A DNA stretch of 64,000 nucleotides from Tuctoria greenei (taxonomy: Eukaryota > Streptophyta > Magnoliopsida > Poales > Poaceae): assembly GCA_036927565.1 (NCBI GenBank), contig JAYESD010000001.1, positions 273,493,560-273,557,559 on the forward strand, written 5' to 3'. How positions within the stretch are numbered: the first letter of the stretch is position 1; each line of letters starts with the position of its first letter. The notes beneath the pieces are model-generated. The model was not told the origin of the DNA. It saw nothing but the letters and a program-made list of their open reading frames with translations, and did not search any database. A program made the translations under genes and the position numbers. Positions 32,501-42,309 of this stretch are shown one piece after another.

Positions 32501-32575
32501 ACGCATGTACGATTCAACTGATCCTGGTGTACATGTGATTAGCGTCTGTTCTCCTTTCGATGACCGGGCGTGACA
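29563..32575 (+). mobile_element. Solo LTR of a closely related Tekay family, inserted in the host LTR (3013 bp)
   Basis: Runs TGTAACACCCATATTTC...GGGCGTGACA with CGTGG on both sides and no internal domain. It is homologous along its whole length to the interrupted LTR (28716-29562 plus 32576-34752). Contains TATAAAA at 29984-29990, repeated CTAGCCCCTAGA-type blocks around 30550-30760, and AT-rich sequence. Short ORFs at 32248-32481 (+) and 31380-31583 (-) have counterparts at 34424-34657 and 33552-33755 but are not called as genes. A solo LTR is what unequal recombination between two LTRs leaves behind. Confidence 0.88.
29984..29990 (+). promoter_or_regulatory. TATA box of the solo LTR
   Basis: TATAAAA in CCCCTCTATAAAATTGCC. 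Confidence 0.55.
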
Positions 32576-34752
32576 CGTGGCCGCATCTCGGCCTTCGGTT
32601 TAAACCGAACGGCCGAGATTAGACTGGCCATACCGGTTCGGTTATTTTAAATCCGAGCCACCCGATTCGGATCCAACGGCCCACGTTTAAAACTCATTTC
32701 CCGCCATCGCATTTACACCGAGGCCCCTGAAATCTTCCGGATTACCCCCTAGATTTCTCTGGAATACAAATCTAATCCCTAGATTTAGCAATCTAGCCCC
32801 TAGACTCCCTGGAAATAGATTTAATCAATTAATTAAGCAATCTAGCCCCTGAAAATTTATAGAATTATGTTTTTAGCCCCTGTACAATATAGAAAATTTA
32901 CCAGCTAGCCCCTAGTATTTTATTTATTTGCTGAATATTGTTTAAAATGGTATTTGATGTGTAGAAAATAGATAAAAATGGTAAATAAATATAAAAACAG
33001 TAGGAAAATTTGTATAAAATGTTTTTATGTTGTAATAAAATTGTAGAGTGCAAATAAAATATATTTTGACCATGGAAAATTTCTTTAAAATGTTTAAAAT
33101 ACATTTTGGCTATAGAAAATTCAGTAAAAATGACTTTAGCCCATAAATAAATCTTAAAAAATGTAAAATAATTATTAAATGCATATTTTGGCTATGTAAA
33201 TAATAAATTCTTTGTAGGGACGCATTAGTATAGAATTTTATGCTTATGTGTATTTTGTAATGCCATGTATTGTGTGCTCTTTACTTATTTAGCTTTTATT
33301 TCTTTTTGCTATGCTTGGGCAATATATTTAGAGTCGTACTATGACCCCAACTTTAATCTTCAAGACCAAGACTTCAACAACAACCATGTCTTCGAAGAAG
33401 GCAAGTGCCCTTGACCATCTTGTACCAATTTTAGGATATTAGTTAGTTGCATGCTACATAAAATGATGTCCTATTTCATGTTTCATGCCCTGTTCCACAT
33501 AATTCCTTGTCACGTGGTTTGGGTTGGGAAGTAGATAAGTTTTAATTATGCTTAGCCATGCTTAGACTTTGGGAATGGGATTTCATACAAATGTGACATA
33601 TTATACTTTATGATTACTTTAATCATGATGGACACACAATAGTAGTTGATAGGAATCTGGTGGTTGGATAGATTTGGTATGGTGTAGTTTGCACGAGACC
33701 CAGGATTGGGTTTGGCACCACCGGATTCTAAGGACCGGTTTATGGAGGAAGCCACTGAGCTTTATAGTACCACCACGAGACTGAGATGGGGCAGCTTGGT
33801 CAATTAATTAGGTTTCTCTCGATGAAATGCTAGTAGTTGGTTAGTGCGGGGAATGATGCAGGAGTACTGCTCTGGGAACCGCAAGGCTCAAGAGGGGGCT
33901 CTAAGGTGGAAGGTTACTTCGGAAATGCCTTAGTGGTGGAAACCTTAGAGGGCTAGCACTAGTCGAGAGTACCTTTGTAAAAACCATGTAGTGATCTCCT
34001 GACCACACACCTACGGAAGTGTGAAACATGGTTGATCACCACGGGCTACATGGAGGTTTACTCAGTCCACCTGGCAACAGGGGATGTAATCACTGCTTGT
34101 GGGTAAAGAGTACACTCTCTGCAGAGATTTGATAAAACTATCATGACAGCCATGCTCACGGACAAGAGCGGCTTGGGACCAGTTCATAATTAGTTTATGG
34201 TTAGGAAATGGTGGTCATTTATGATTCAAGTTACATTTATCATCATTAATATGTGTTGGATTATTTCTTGAATTATGGAATTGATAACTGAAAGCTAAGG
34301 TTAGGATCTAAGCATAGTGCTTAAGCCATAATTGGCCTACCCTTGGTCTAGCCAATCATGTCATTCTCTTCCCACACTTGCTGAGTACTCTATATACTCA
34401 AGCGTTTACTTTTCCATTAGAATATGAAGAAGAAGCAACATCGGAAGACTTCTTCGTCAACCCGGAGGACTTGGTCTAGGCTGACGATCCTTCACGCGAC
34501 TGCCTGTGAAGATGGAGCCCTATCTATCTGTCTAACCTTCCGCTGTAGTATGGACTATGTGAATAGTTTAGATGATGTAAATAGGTTTGTGGTGTGTATT
34601 TGTAGACCTTCGGGTCATATTGTAAGACTTATTATGTACTCGAATATGGCTATGTAATGATATTACACTTTCGTCAACGCATGTACGATTCAACTGATCC
34701 TGGCGTACATGTGAATATCGTCTGTTCATCCTTTTGATGATTGGGCGTGACA
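32576..34752 (+). repeat. 3' LTR of the host Tekay-type element, right part
   Basis: Starts CGTGGCCGCATCTCGG, directly continuing 29562, and ends TTGGGCGTGACA at 34752. It is the right boundary of the whole 6097-34752 nested element. The adjacent AAAGG would be the target duplication, whose partner is outside the window. Confidence 0.87.
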
Positions 34753-35357
34753 AAAGGCAAGGAGCGTATGCCACATATGGGGCGATATCATGAAGACAAA
34801 TGAAGATTTTGCAATTGTCATCAAAATTGAGGTACTTACCCCTGGCCATTGCAGTCAGTTTATGCACATGATAGCAGAGTACATTGAGAATCAGGCTCGG
34901 AAGCATCTAGTTAACTATGGAGCCCATCTCCACAGAATTGGTATTTTTAAGCTCAGAAATACTTCTGAAAGGGATGCTTTAGCCCTAGCTTATCCTCATT
35001 GGTTAGGAGTCCATGAATTTCATTTTGAGAAGCATGATGAAGCAAAAATGAACATGCGAAGGGCTCAGTTTACCAGGACATGTTGGATTTTTGGTACTTG
35101 GCTACCCTCTTGACTTGAGAGAAACAAGGTTTCTGGATCAAGCATGTGCGGGCTTTGGGCAAGTTCTGCATTGGGATGAGAGGGATCCCAATCTGTCACG
35201 TGTTATTCTTTTGATAATGGTGGACAATCCATTGGACATACCCCAGAACTTGGTTATCAAGAGGGGAAATGAGGTTGGAGGCGAAGCAAGGTCATGGACC
35301 ATTCCAGTGTACATCCTCAGTTCGGTATTTGTAGACCATTTCCCAGGGGATGAGGAA
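34753..35357 (+). pseudogene. Broken member of a large uncharacterised grass protein family, 5' part
   Basis: Translation gives VCHIWGDIMKTNEDFAIV, then EYIENQARKHLVNYGAHL, FKLRNTSERDALALAYP, EFHFEKHDEAKMNMRRAQF, TRTCWI. After a one-base frame change near 35090 it continues VLGYPLDLRETRFLDQACA, FGQVLHWDERDPNLSRVIL, VIKRGNEVGGEARSWTIPVYIL, VDHFPGDEE. I recognise this arrangement (variable domain, xWI-LGYPLD motif, 'xWTVPVYIL', then DEExP-GNPHP) from a family expanded in grasses and annotated as uncharacterised (I believe DUF7597-like, unverified). It may itself be transposon-associated. Function unknown. The 5' end is cut by the LTR at 34752. A TIR element interrupts it at 35358. Confidence 0.6.
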
Positions 35358-36554
35358 AAAATATTTTCTGCATCCGGTATGCACATCAGTGGGCGTGCAT
35401 ACCCTCTCGGATGGATGCCACGTACCCCCATTTTAATTGATTGACACACGATCCGCTGATCATTCGCGATGAACTCGGTGCGTGCGGCTCCGTGGGTTGA
35501 TCAACTCGACCGCGGCTTCAGGTCTCCAGATCGAGCCGTCCGCGGCTCAAGCTATTCGGACGCGACTCGTCCTCATCGGGACAGGCGACTTCTGCTGTAG
35601 GGACGTGACTGGGCTGGCGGCGCGATGCTGCTCCGACAATCGCTTCGCCGCCGGCGACGGCGAACACCGAGGCGGAGGGGACGGCGAGTCTCGCGCGTTG
35701 CATGTGCGGACGCCCTAGGAAGCCGTGACGGCGCGGTCCCAACGTGCAGGTCCCAGATCGGTGTACATCGGGCGCATCCTCGCCGGCTTCCCCAGCGAGT
35801 GCTCCGGCCCCGCTACCGAGCTGGTTGCGACCGACGACTTGGACGAAGCCTCAAAGACCTCGTCGGCTGCGAGCTTACACGCAGCTCCCGAGATCGCTCA
35901 CTGAGGCATCCGCACTATCCCACTTCTTCGTCTTCTTCACCTCCCGCTCCTTCGCGGCCGCCACATAAGCCGTGGGTTTGGGCTCGGACCTCGGCGTCCC
36001 CGAGAGCACCTCCTTGACCGTCTCCTCCTCCGGCGATGGCTGGCTGCAGTCCTCGGGCTGGCAACGGCGAGCGAACGCGCCGCCACACGGTTCTTGTTGA
36101 AGCAGGAGCTCCTTTTCCCCCAATGCAGCTCACGCGTGCAGGCGCACTAGGCGGCCATCTCCGGGCAGCGACTGAGGTGGCGTTAGGACTCGGCCTTCCG
36201 GACAGGTTTGGAGGCCTTCCACAAGGTGCTTAGATTTGGGGAGGAGCTGCTGAGGACGGAAGCGTGGTGTCAGGTGTGGTGATTAGTGTAGTGGTGAAGT
36301 AGGTTCAGCGAGGATGCCGGGGAACTGGCCAGCATCCAGGAAAAAAGAAAATCTGCATTGGGGGGCGAGCCACTGGGTAAGCGTAAGGACGAGCCCACGA
36401 GCCGATCGCTCGGTATCGTGCTGGGACGAGCCGATCGCTCGGGAAGGTAGTTTTACGGAGAAACCATCCTCTAGATTGGTGATTTGCCAGGTGTCGCAAA
36501 TCAGCGTAGGTATGCACAGGAGCGGGGGTGCATACGGGTTGCAGAGAATTTGGT
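35358..36554. repeat. 1197-bp tandem unit, copy 1
   Basis: From AAAATATTTTCTGCATCC to AGAGAATTTGGT. Differs from copy 2 at one position I noticed (GGTGCG versus GGCGCG near 35479). Confidence 0.9.
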
Positions 36555-37751
36555 AAAATATTTTCTGCATCCGGTATGCACATCAGTGGGCGTGCATACC
36601 CTCTCGGATGGATGCCACGTACCCCCATTTTAATTGATTGACACACGATCCGCTGATCATTCGCGATGAACTCGGCGCGTGCGGCTCCGTGGGTTGATCA
36701 ACTCGACCGCGGCTTCAGGTCTCCAGATCGAGCCGTCCGCGGCTCAAGCTATTCGGACGCGACTCGTCCTCATCGGGACAGGCGACTTCTGCTGTAGGGA
36801 CGTGACTGGGCTGGCGGCGCGATGCTGCTCCGACAATCGCTTCGCCGCCGGCGACGGCGAACACCGAGGCGGAGGGGACGGCGAGTCTCGCGCGTTGCAT
36901 GTGCGGACGCCCTAGGAAGCCGTGACGGCGCGGTCCCAACGTGCAGGTCCCAGATCGGTGTACATCGGGCGCATCCTCGCCGGCTTCCCCAGCGAGTGCT
37001 CCGGCCCCGCTACCGAGCTGGTTGCGACCGACGACTTGGACGAAGCCTCAAAGACCTCGTCGGCTGCGAGCTTACACGCAGCTCCCGAGATCGCTCACTG
37101 AGGCATCCGCACTATCCCACTTCTTCGTCTTCTTCACCTCCCGCTCCTTCGCGGCCGCCACATAAGCCGTGGGTTTGGGCTCGGACCTCGGCGTCCCCGA
37201 GAGCACCTCCTTGACCGTCTCCTCCTCCGGCGATGGCTGGCTGCAGTCCTCGGGCTGGCAACGGCGAGCGAACGCGCCGCCACACGGTTCTTGTTGAAGC
37301 AGGAGCTCCTTTTCCCCCAATGCAGCTCACGCGTGCAGGCGCACTAGGCGGCCATCTCCGGGCAGCGACTGAGGTGGCGTTAGGACTCGGCCTTCCGGAC
37401 AGGTTTGGAGGCCTTCCACAAGGTGCTTAGATTTGGGGAGGAGCTGCTGAGGACGGAAGCGTGGTGTCAGGTGTGGTGATTAGTGTAGTGGTGAAGTAGG
37501 TTCAGCGAGGATGCCGGGGAACTGGCCAGCATCCAGGAAAAAAGAAAATCTGCATTGGGGGGCGAGCCACTGGGTAAGCGTAAGGACGAGCCCACGAGCC
37601 GATCGCTCGGTATCGTGCTGGGACGAGCCGATCGCTCGGGAAGGTAGTTTTACGGAGAAACCATCCTCTAGATTGGTGATTTGCCAGGTGTCGCAAATCA
37701 GCGTAGGTATGCACAGGAGCGGGGGTGCATACGGGTTGCAGAGAATTTGGT
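36555..37751. repeat. 1197-bp tandem unit, copy 2
   Basis: Exact offset of 1197 from copy 1. All frames over the interval translate identically. Followed by CTCAAT and the right flank. Confidence 0.9.
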
Positions 37752-37757
37752 CTCAAT

Positions 37758-38510
37758 GATGAGGAGGAACCACCAGAATTAATTGGAAATCCGCATCCAT
37801 TTCACGGACCTTTTCTTCCTGGTCCTAACCCAGACGCGTATATTCAGCAGCAAAACAACCAGTTTGGAAAGCAGGAAAACTTTGCTCCGGCTGATCATGA
37901 AGAACAGCAACAAGTGGTGGATTCATTGGCAGCCTCCATCATTCAAGGTAATCAACTGACTGAAGAGCATGGGATGCGGCTGCAGAGAATCAAGTGATGG
38001 GTCAGATGTCCAAGCAGGCACAGGGAGGTCCAGGACAACACTATCAGCAGATAGAGCCTATTGTGCAGTTTATTGAAAACAAGCTCAGAAACTTGACAAG
38101 GAATACTGTTAGCTTCAGCAATATGGGGATGTCTTTTACTTTACCAGCTCTAAATGTGTCTCTTGATTTGTCTGGCCATGGGTACAGTAACGTCGTGATA
38201 ACAGAAATTGATAAGGACTTGGCAGTTCCTGAATCCTGAGGCTAATTTGGCGGGCGATATTTCAGATCACGGAAAGCAGGAGATGCAGTCGAACAAGGGT
38301 CTGCCAGTTCTGCAGATGCTGAACCAGGTGCTATCAAAGATATCGTCCAAGATAATAGTGTCCGAGGAAGATATCAGAAGAAGCGCGGGAACTAAAGAAA
38401 AGAATACGGAAATCCTTTTCAACAGACGACTGAAACCATATATTTTATCAGGCGAAGTTGTCAGCCATTCATATTGCTTCAAGATTCGTGCACGTTCTCC
38501 TTAAATTCCC
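37758..38510 (+). pseudogene. Broken uncharacterised grass-family gene, 3' part
   Basis: Resumes as DEEEPPELIGNPHPFHGPFLPGPNPDAY, then a Gln-rich stretch (QQQNNQFGKQENF, DHEEQQQVVDSLAASIIQGNQ). After a stop near 37995 it shifts to MSKQAQGGPGQHYQQIEP, FIENKLRNLTRNTVSFSNMG, FTLPALNVSLDLSGHG. From about 38230 further frame changes occur (an acidic/Ser-rich linker and a basic RYQKKRG-like piece). A later piece, RRLTNREAQKNKGRMADS near 39002-39055, may belong to the same gene. Together with 34753-35357 this is one interrupted gene copy. Confidence 0.55.
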
Positions 38511-39231
38511 CCACACCTCCCTAACCCTAATCCTCTCCCGATATGTTCAGGCGCACGGTGTCGGCTTCGAGCGCGTGTGGAGGCGCGCTGGACGCGACGG
38601 TTCCACGGCAGCGCTGGCTGTTGCGCGGCGGTGCCGGCGCTTCACGACGGCGGCGCGGCAAGCCAGGACCGGCGGCAGCACCCGAAGCTTGCGGCGGCGG
38701 CACCCAAAGCTCGCGGTGACGGCGGCGCCCAGATCTCCGACGGCGCGAGGTCTCGCGGCGGTGGCAGGGAGCTCATGGCGGCGTGACCGTTGGCCGACCG
38801 ACCGGATGTGATAGGTAGGTTTTGTAGTTGTTAATTTGTAATTGTGAATCGTAATTGTAAGAGTTATGTTAATTATGAAACATTTAAACAAAGAAATTGT
38901 AATTAATTAACCTATAAATTAAAGTATTAACCACATTGATTAGTGACTAATGATAGTGATTAGTGTTAATAACACATCGCCTGGTTTTTTCTCTGATTTT
39001 AGGCGCCTGACAAATAGAGAGGCCCAAAAGAATAAGGGTCGCATGGCTGACAGCGCACTTGTCATTCTCAAGAGCCCAGGAGGGAAATCAAAAAAAGAAG
39101 AAGAAATATGGTAAGAAAATTCTCTGTAGCACTGCTGCAAACTCAAATTTATGCAGCACCGTATGAATTAATGACACCTGTTCACCACATGCATCTCAAA
39201 ACACATCGTTCTTAGTGGAGCAACTTTCCTC
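38511..39231. other. Unassigned sequence with a GC-rich gene-like block
   Basis: 38560-38810 is GC-rich (about the composition of grass first exons) and open in several frames on both strands; 38815-39000 is AT-rich. No protein family recognised. 39002-39055 may be the tail of the upstream pseudogene. No transposon ends found. Confidence 0.35.
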
Positions 39232-39609
39232 TTACGGCTCGGCTCGGGAAAAAAATTGCAGACCATGAGACGGCTCAACTCCTTTTCCCATCCTCTTACT
39301 CCTAGCCTTGGCAGCGGCATTCGCCTCCGCCTCGAAGTCGAATAATGGAGGGGACCACCTGGACCTGGCCTTCCTTTCTCGCTGGCTCCGGCTCAGACAA
39401 GCGGGAGTGTCACGGCATGGTGGCTGAGTGCCTCGCGGAGGAGGAAGAGAAGTTGGGGTCCACTGCCGCTGAGGCTGAGGGCCACCGTCGGGACGTCGAA
39501 AGACAACATCTTTTGCTGCTTCTCCAGTCTCCAGCGCTATGTCGGCGTCATTTCTACAAAGTTGAAAAACCTTATTTTCCTTCCTTCTACTACTCTGTAC
39601 CGCTGCCAC
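39232..39609 (-). pseudogene. Gene-fragment arm A of an inverted pair, unknown family
   Basis: A minus-strand frame contains ACLSRSQRERKARSRWSPPLFDFEAEANAAAKARSKRMGKGVEPS. The core SRWSPPL...AAAKARSKRMGK recurs on the + strand at about 40050-40180. I do not recognise the protein. The 125-codon frame ends at the A-rich AAAAAAATTGCAG boundary. Confidence 0.45.
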
Positions 39610-39984
39610 TACTAGTAGTTATGATTTGTCTGTTGTTGCTTGCTGCCATACCTGGGATCCTTCGTTATGTTCGTCTTTATAAGGCAGGAGCTAGGAGAGA
39701 TTTGTGCCGCTATGGTTGCTTCTCAATAAGAAGATACTCTTTGTTCTTTTGATTGGTCTGTTATCGATGCCCGGCTCTCCGTCCTGCCCTTTTCCTGCAA
39801 CGCACAAATCAGATGGACTATTGATTGGCGCCCGCTGCCCACTCTGTTCTGAAAGGGCTGCATGTTTTGTTTGGCATTCATCTACATCAAGAACGGCTAA
39901 TAATCGTTTGTTCCCAACAATCACTTCCATAATCTCACCTGAATTTTTTTTGCGCACCAACACACGAACATTTTTCTAAGGATT
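39610..39984. other. Loop between the inverted gene fragments
   Basis: About 375 bp with no recognised feature. Short frames on both strands look incidental. Confidence 0.3.
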
Positions 39985-40185
39985 CGAACGTTCCTCCTCC
40001 GCGATGCACTCGGCCACCGCATGGCGGCATTCCCGCCTGCCGGAACCGGAGCTGGTGAGGAAGGCCATGTTTAGGTGGTCCCCTCCGCTGCTCAACACAG
40101 AGGCAGTGTCAAATGTCGCTGCCAAGGCCAGGAGCAGGAGGATGGGGAAGGAGAAGGAATCTGAACCGTCTCGATGACCTGCAGA
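39985..40185 (+). pseudogene. Gene-fragment arm B of the inverted pair
   Basis: On the + strand: RHSRLPEPELVRKAMFRWSPPLLNTEAVSNVAAKARSRRMGK, then a stop near 40178. Aligns with arm A (39232-39609, minus strand) over about 45 residues, with substitutions. Confidence 0.45.
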
Positions 40186-40189
40186 GTTT

Positions 40190-40490
40190 GGGCCTGTTTG
40201 GATGATAGCTAAATTACCTAAGTCTAAGCTTAGCCACTTGCCACACTTGTAGCGTGTCTAAACTGACTAATGTTAGCATGTGTTTGGTTTGCTATCATAA
40301 CTTAAACTTAGACGTGCCTAAAAAAGTGTGGCATGTGTTTGATTTGTTACTATGACTAAGTCTAGACAAATGACTAAGCTTAGATGGTTAATTTGAGCGC
40401 CACAGTTGAGACAATTTTTTGTTAGGCAATGGAAGCAAAAGTTGTCTAACTTCTATGGCACGCCTAACCTTAGTCAACAACCAAACACCC
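40190..40490. mobile_element. MITE-like element with imperfect TIRs (301 bp)
   Basis: Begins GGGCCTGTTTGGATGATAGC and ends ...GTCAACAACCAAACACCC, whose reverse complement GGGTGTTTGGTTGTTGACTAAG pairs with the start. Internal direct repeats CATGTGTTTG(G/A)TTTG. A GGGCCTGTTTGG end is common in grass MITEs. No clear target duplication was found, so the class is open. Confidence 0.5.
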
Positions 40491-40509
40491 GTCTAAAATA
40501 GTGTGTCAT

Positions 40510-42129
40510 TGAAAGTGCATCTAGGATCCCCGTGGGTTTTGGATGATTGATGACGACAATTAAGTATCTAATGAGCTCAGTAATTTTAAGCACAAGTGTG
40601 GATTCAAGCGGAAATACAAACCCACAAAAAGGAAAAGGATGAAAACGACGATGTTGACTCGAAAAGAAGAAACTAGGGGTTTTAGTGTGTCGAGTTTAGA
40701 CTAGCCAAATATGTGTGAGGGTGTGTGTAAAGTGCATTGAGATCAAGTTGGGAGCTCAAAGCGGTTTAGAGATCAAATCCTATTGAGAGAAGTGAGTTGG
40801 AGCAGTCTGGCAGGAGTGGCCAGACTAGTCCGTGCAGGTGGCCAGACTAGTCCGCTCCTGGCCGGCCAAGTCCGTTTTCAGTCGGACCAGAAGGGTCTGA
40901 CTGAGTTCGGACTAGTCCGTAGTGGGACGAACTAGTCCGGGTAGCCATGGAGTGGGTTTTCGGGATTAAGTCCCAAAACCCCGCACTTGTCCGTTTTGGT
41001 CCAGACCAAGAGGTCCTGACCGAGATCATACTAGTCCGCTCAGGGTGCGGACTAGTCCGGATTTGGAGAGAAGTGGAGTTTCAACGACTAAGTCTGGGTA
41101 GGCCGGACTAGTCCGTGGTCTCTAGACTAGTCCGTTTTCACACGTAACAAAAGGTTTTGTGTGAGATCGGAGTCCGGTGTTGATCGGACTAGTCCGTTTT
41201 GAAGTGACCATTTGAATTTGAAGTTTGGCGGGTAGTGTGACGATTGCCGCACAGTGCGACAGTTGTCAGGGATATCAGTGGTCCCAAAGGTCGGACTAGT
41301 CCGGGCCATAGGCCAGACTAGTCCGCCCATCTGCTGAAGTCAGCAGTATGGGCTGGGAACCTCTATAAATAGAGGATCCCTGGTTTCATTTGAACAAACC
41401 CTTGAGTACTTTGAAACCCTAGCGCCACCACAGCAAACTTTGAGCCTCCAAAAGCCTCCTTCTTGCCTACATTCCCTCTAAAACTAATTCTTGTGTGGAT
41501 TAGGGTTTGGTGAGGTGAAGAAGAGGAAGAACACCGCTCTAGGCTCTCGGTTTGATCTCTTGCACTTGTTGAATCTTTGTGATATGTGGCTTGAGTTGAT
41601 CTTTGTGATTTGTGATTGTATTTGTGGTGGGAGCCTCAGATTGTGAGAAGCCCCAATGAATCTTGTATTCACCCCTTTGTGATAGTGGAGAACCAAGTTA
41701 GGCCCTTGTGGTAAACTTGGTGAGGGAAGGGTTGTTGAACCCGGTCCTTCGTGGACTCCTCAAACGGGACGTAGATTCCTTCGTGGGATCGAACCTTGGG
41801 ATAAAATCTTTGTGTCCCTTGTGTACTTTGCTTTCATTTATCGCACATTGCTTCTAGGGTTAGCTTTACCGTATTTGTTCATCACTCTTGTTTCATTGTG
41901 ATCCTTAGTCTCATACTTGTTCTATAACTTGTCAAGGTTTACTAAGTCATTCCAACATACTTTGCATTACAAGAATTGAACTAAAACTTGTTAGAAACAC
42001 TTTTTAGACTTTCTCTGCAGGAGGACTGGACTAAGATACCCCTGGATCGGACTAGTCCGCCCCCTGAGTACTGATCTCGTTTTATTAAGTCATTTCTGGT
42101 CGATTAGCCTATTCACCACCCTCTAGGCA
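40510..42129 (+). repeat. LTR of a SIRE-type copia element (about 1.6 kb)
   Basis: Starts TGAAAGTGCATCTAGGATCC, a start typical of grass SIRE-type LTRs, and ends near CCACCCTCTAGGCA before a tRNA-Met PBS. TATAAAT at 41364-41370. Contains 12 copies of ACTAGTCC, six of them in the full palindrome GGACTAGTCC. Exact right edge is uncertain by some bases. Confidence 0.75.
41364..41370 (+). promoter_or_regulatory. TATA box of SIRE-type LTR
   Basis: TATAAAT in ACCTCTATAAATAGAGG. Confidence 0.6.
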
Positions 42130-42138
42130 ATTTTTAAT

Positions 42139-42150
42139 TGGTATCAGAGC
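42139..42150 (+). promoter_or_regulatory. Primer-binding site (initiator Met tRNA), SIRE-type element
   Basis: TGGTATCAGAGC about 9 bases after the LTR end. Confidence 0.85.
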
Positions 42151-42187
42151 AGGACTCTCCCAAAGAGTCTAACAACTCGGAGAGAAG

Positions 42188-42295
42188 ATGGCCAGAGTGG
42201 GGTATGATGAGTTCTCGACAAATGAGACCCAGACAACCCAAGAGGAGGTGCTTGTCTACCAAGACAAGTCGACAGATGACGAAGAGACTCGCTAG
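42188..42295 (+). pseudogene. SIRE-type gag N-terminal fragment
   Basis: Frame MARVGYDEFSTNETQTTQEE...DDEETR then TAG, starting 38 bases after the PBS. It is cut off near 42310, where sequence switches to a minus-strand copia integrase. Only 35 codons remain. Confidence 0.55.
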
Positions 42296-42309
42296 CTCAA
42301 GGCAAAACG

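Larger units (their letters stand above)
35358..37757. mobile_element. Tandemly duplicated TIR transposon with GC-rich gene-like contents (Pack-MULE-like)
   Basis: Left end TTTTCTGCATCCGGTATGCAC...GTGCATACC is matched in inverted orientation by the right end TTCTCTGCAACCCGTATGCAC...GTGCATACC, about 50-bp imperfect terminal inverted repeats. GATGAGGA flanks both sides (35349-35356 and 37758-37765), and a ninth base differs. The flanking coding frame closes over the insertion when one copy of that octamer is counted. The body is two head-to-tail copies of a 1197-bp unit. The interior is GC-rich like grass coding DNA; a minus-strand frame reads PSPEEETVKEVLSGTPRSEP, suggesting a captured gene piece. 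No transposase. Mutator-type is inferred from TIR length and 8-9 bp duplication; hAT is an alternative. Confidence 0.65.

Noticed and set aside
35482..36233. Host genes in the duplicated GC-rich unit
   Set aside because: Frames overlap on both strands with no consistent gene model, and the unit is bounded by inverted repeats. Treated as transposon cargo.
42139..42150. tRNA-Met gene fragment
   Set aside because: Only the 12-base 3' acceptor complement is present beside LTR ends (also at 16494 and 53405). These are primer-binding sites, not tRNA genes.
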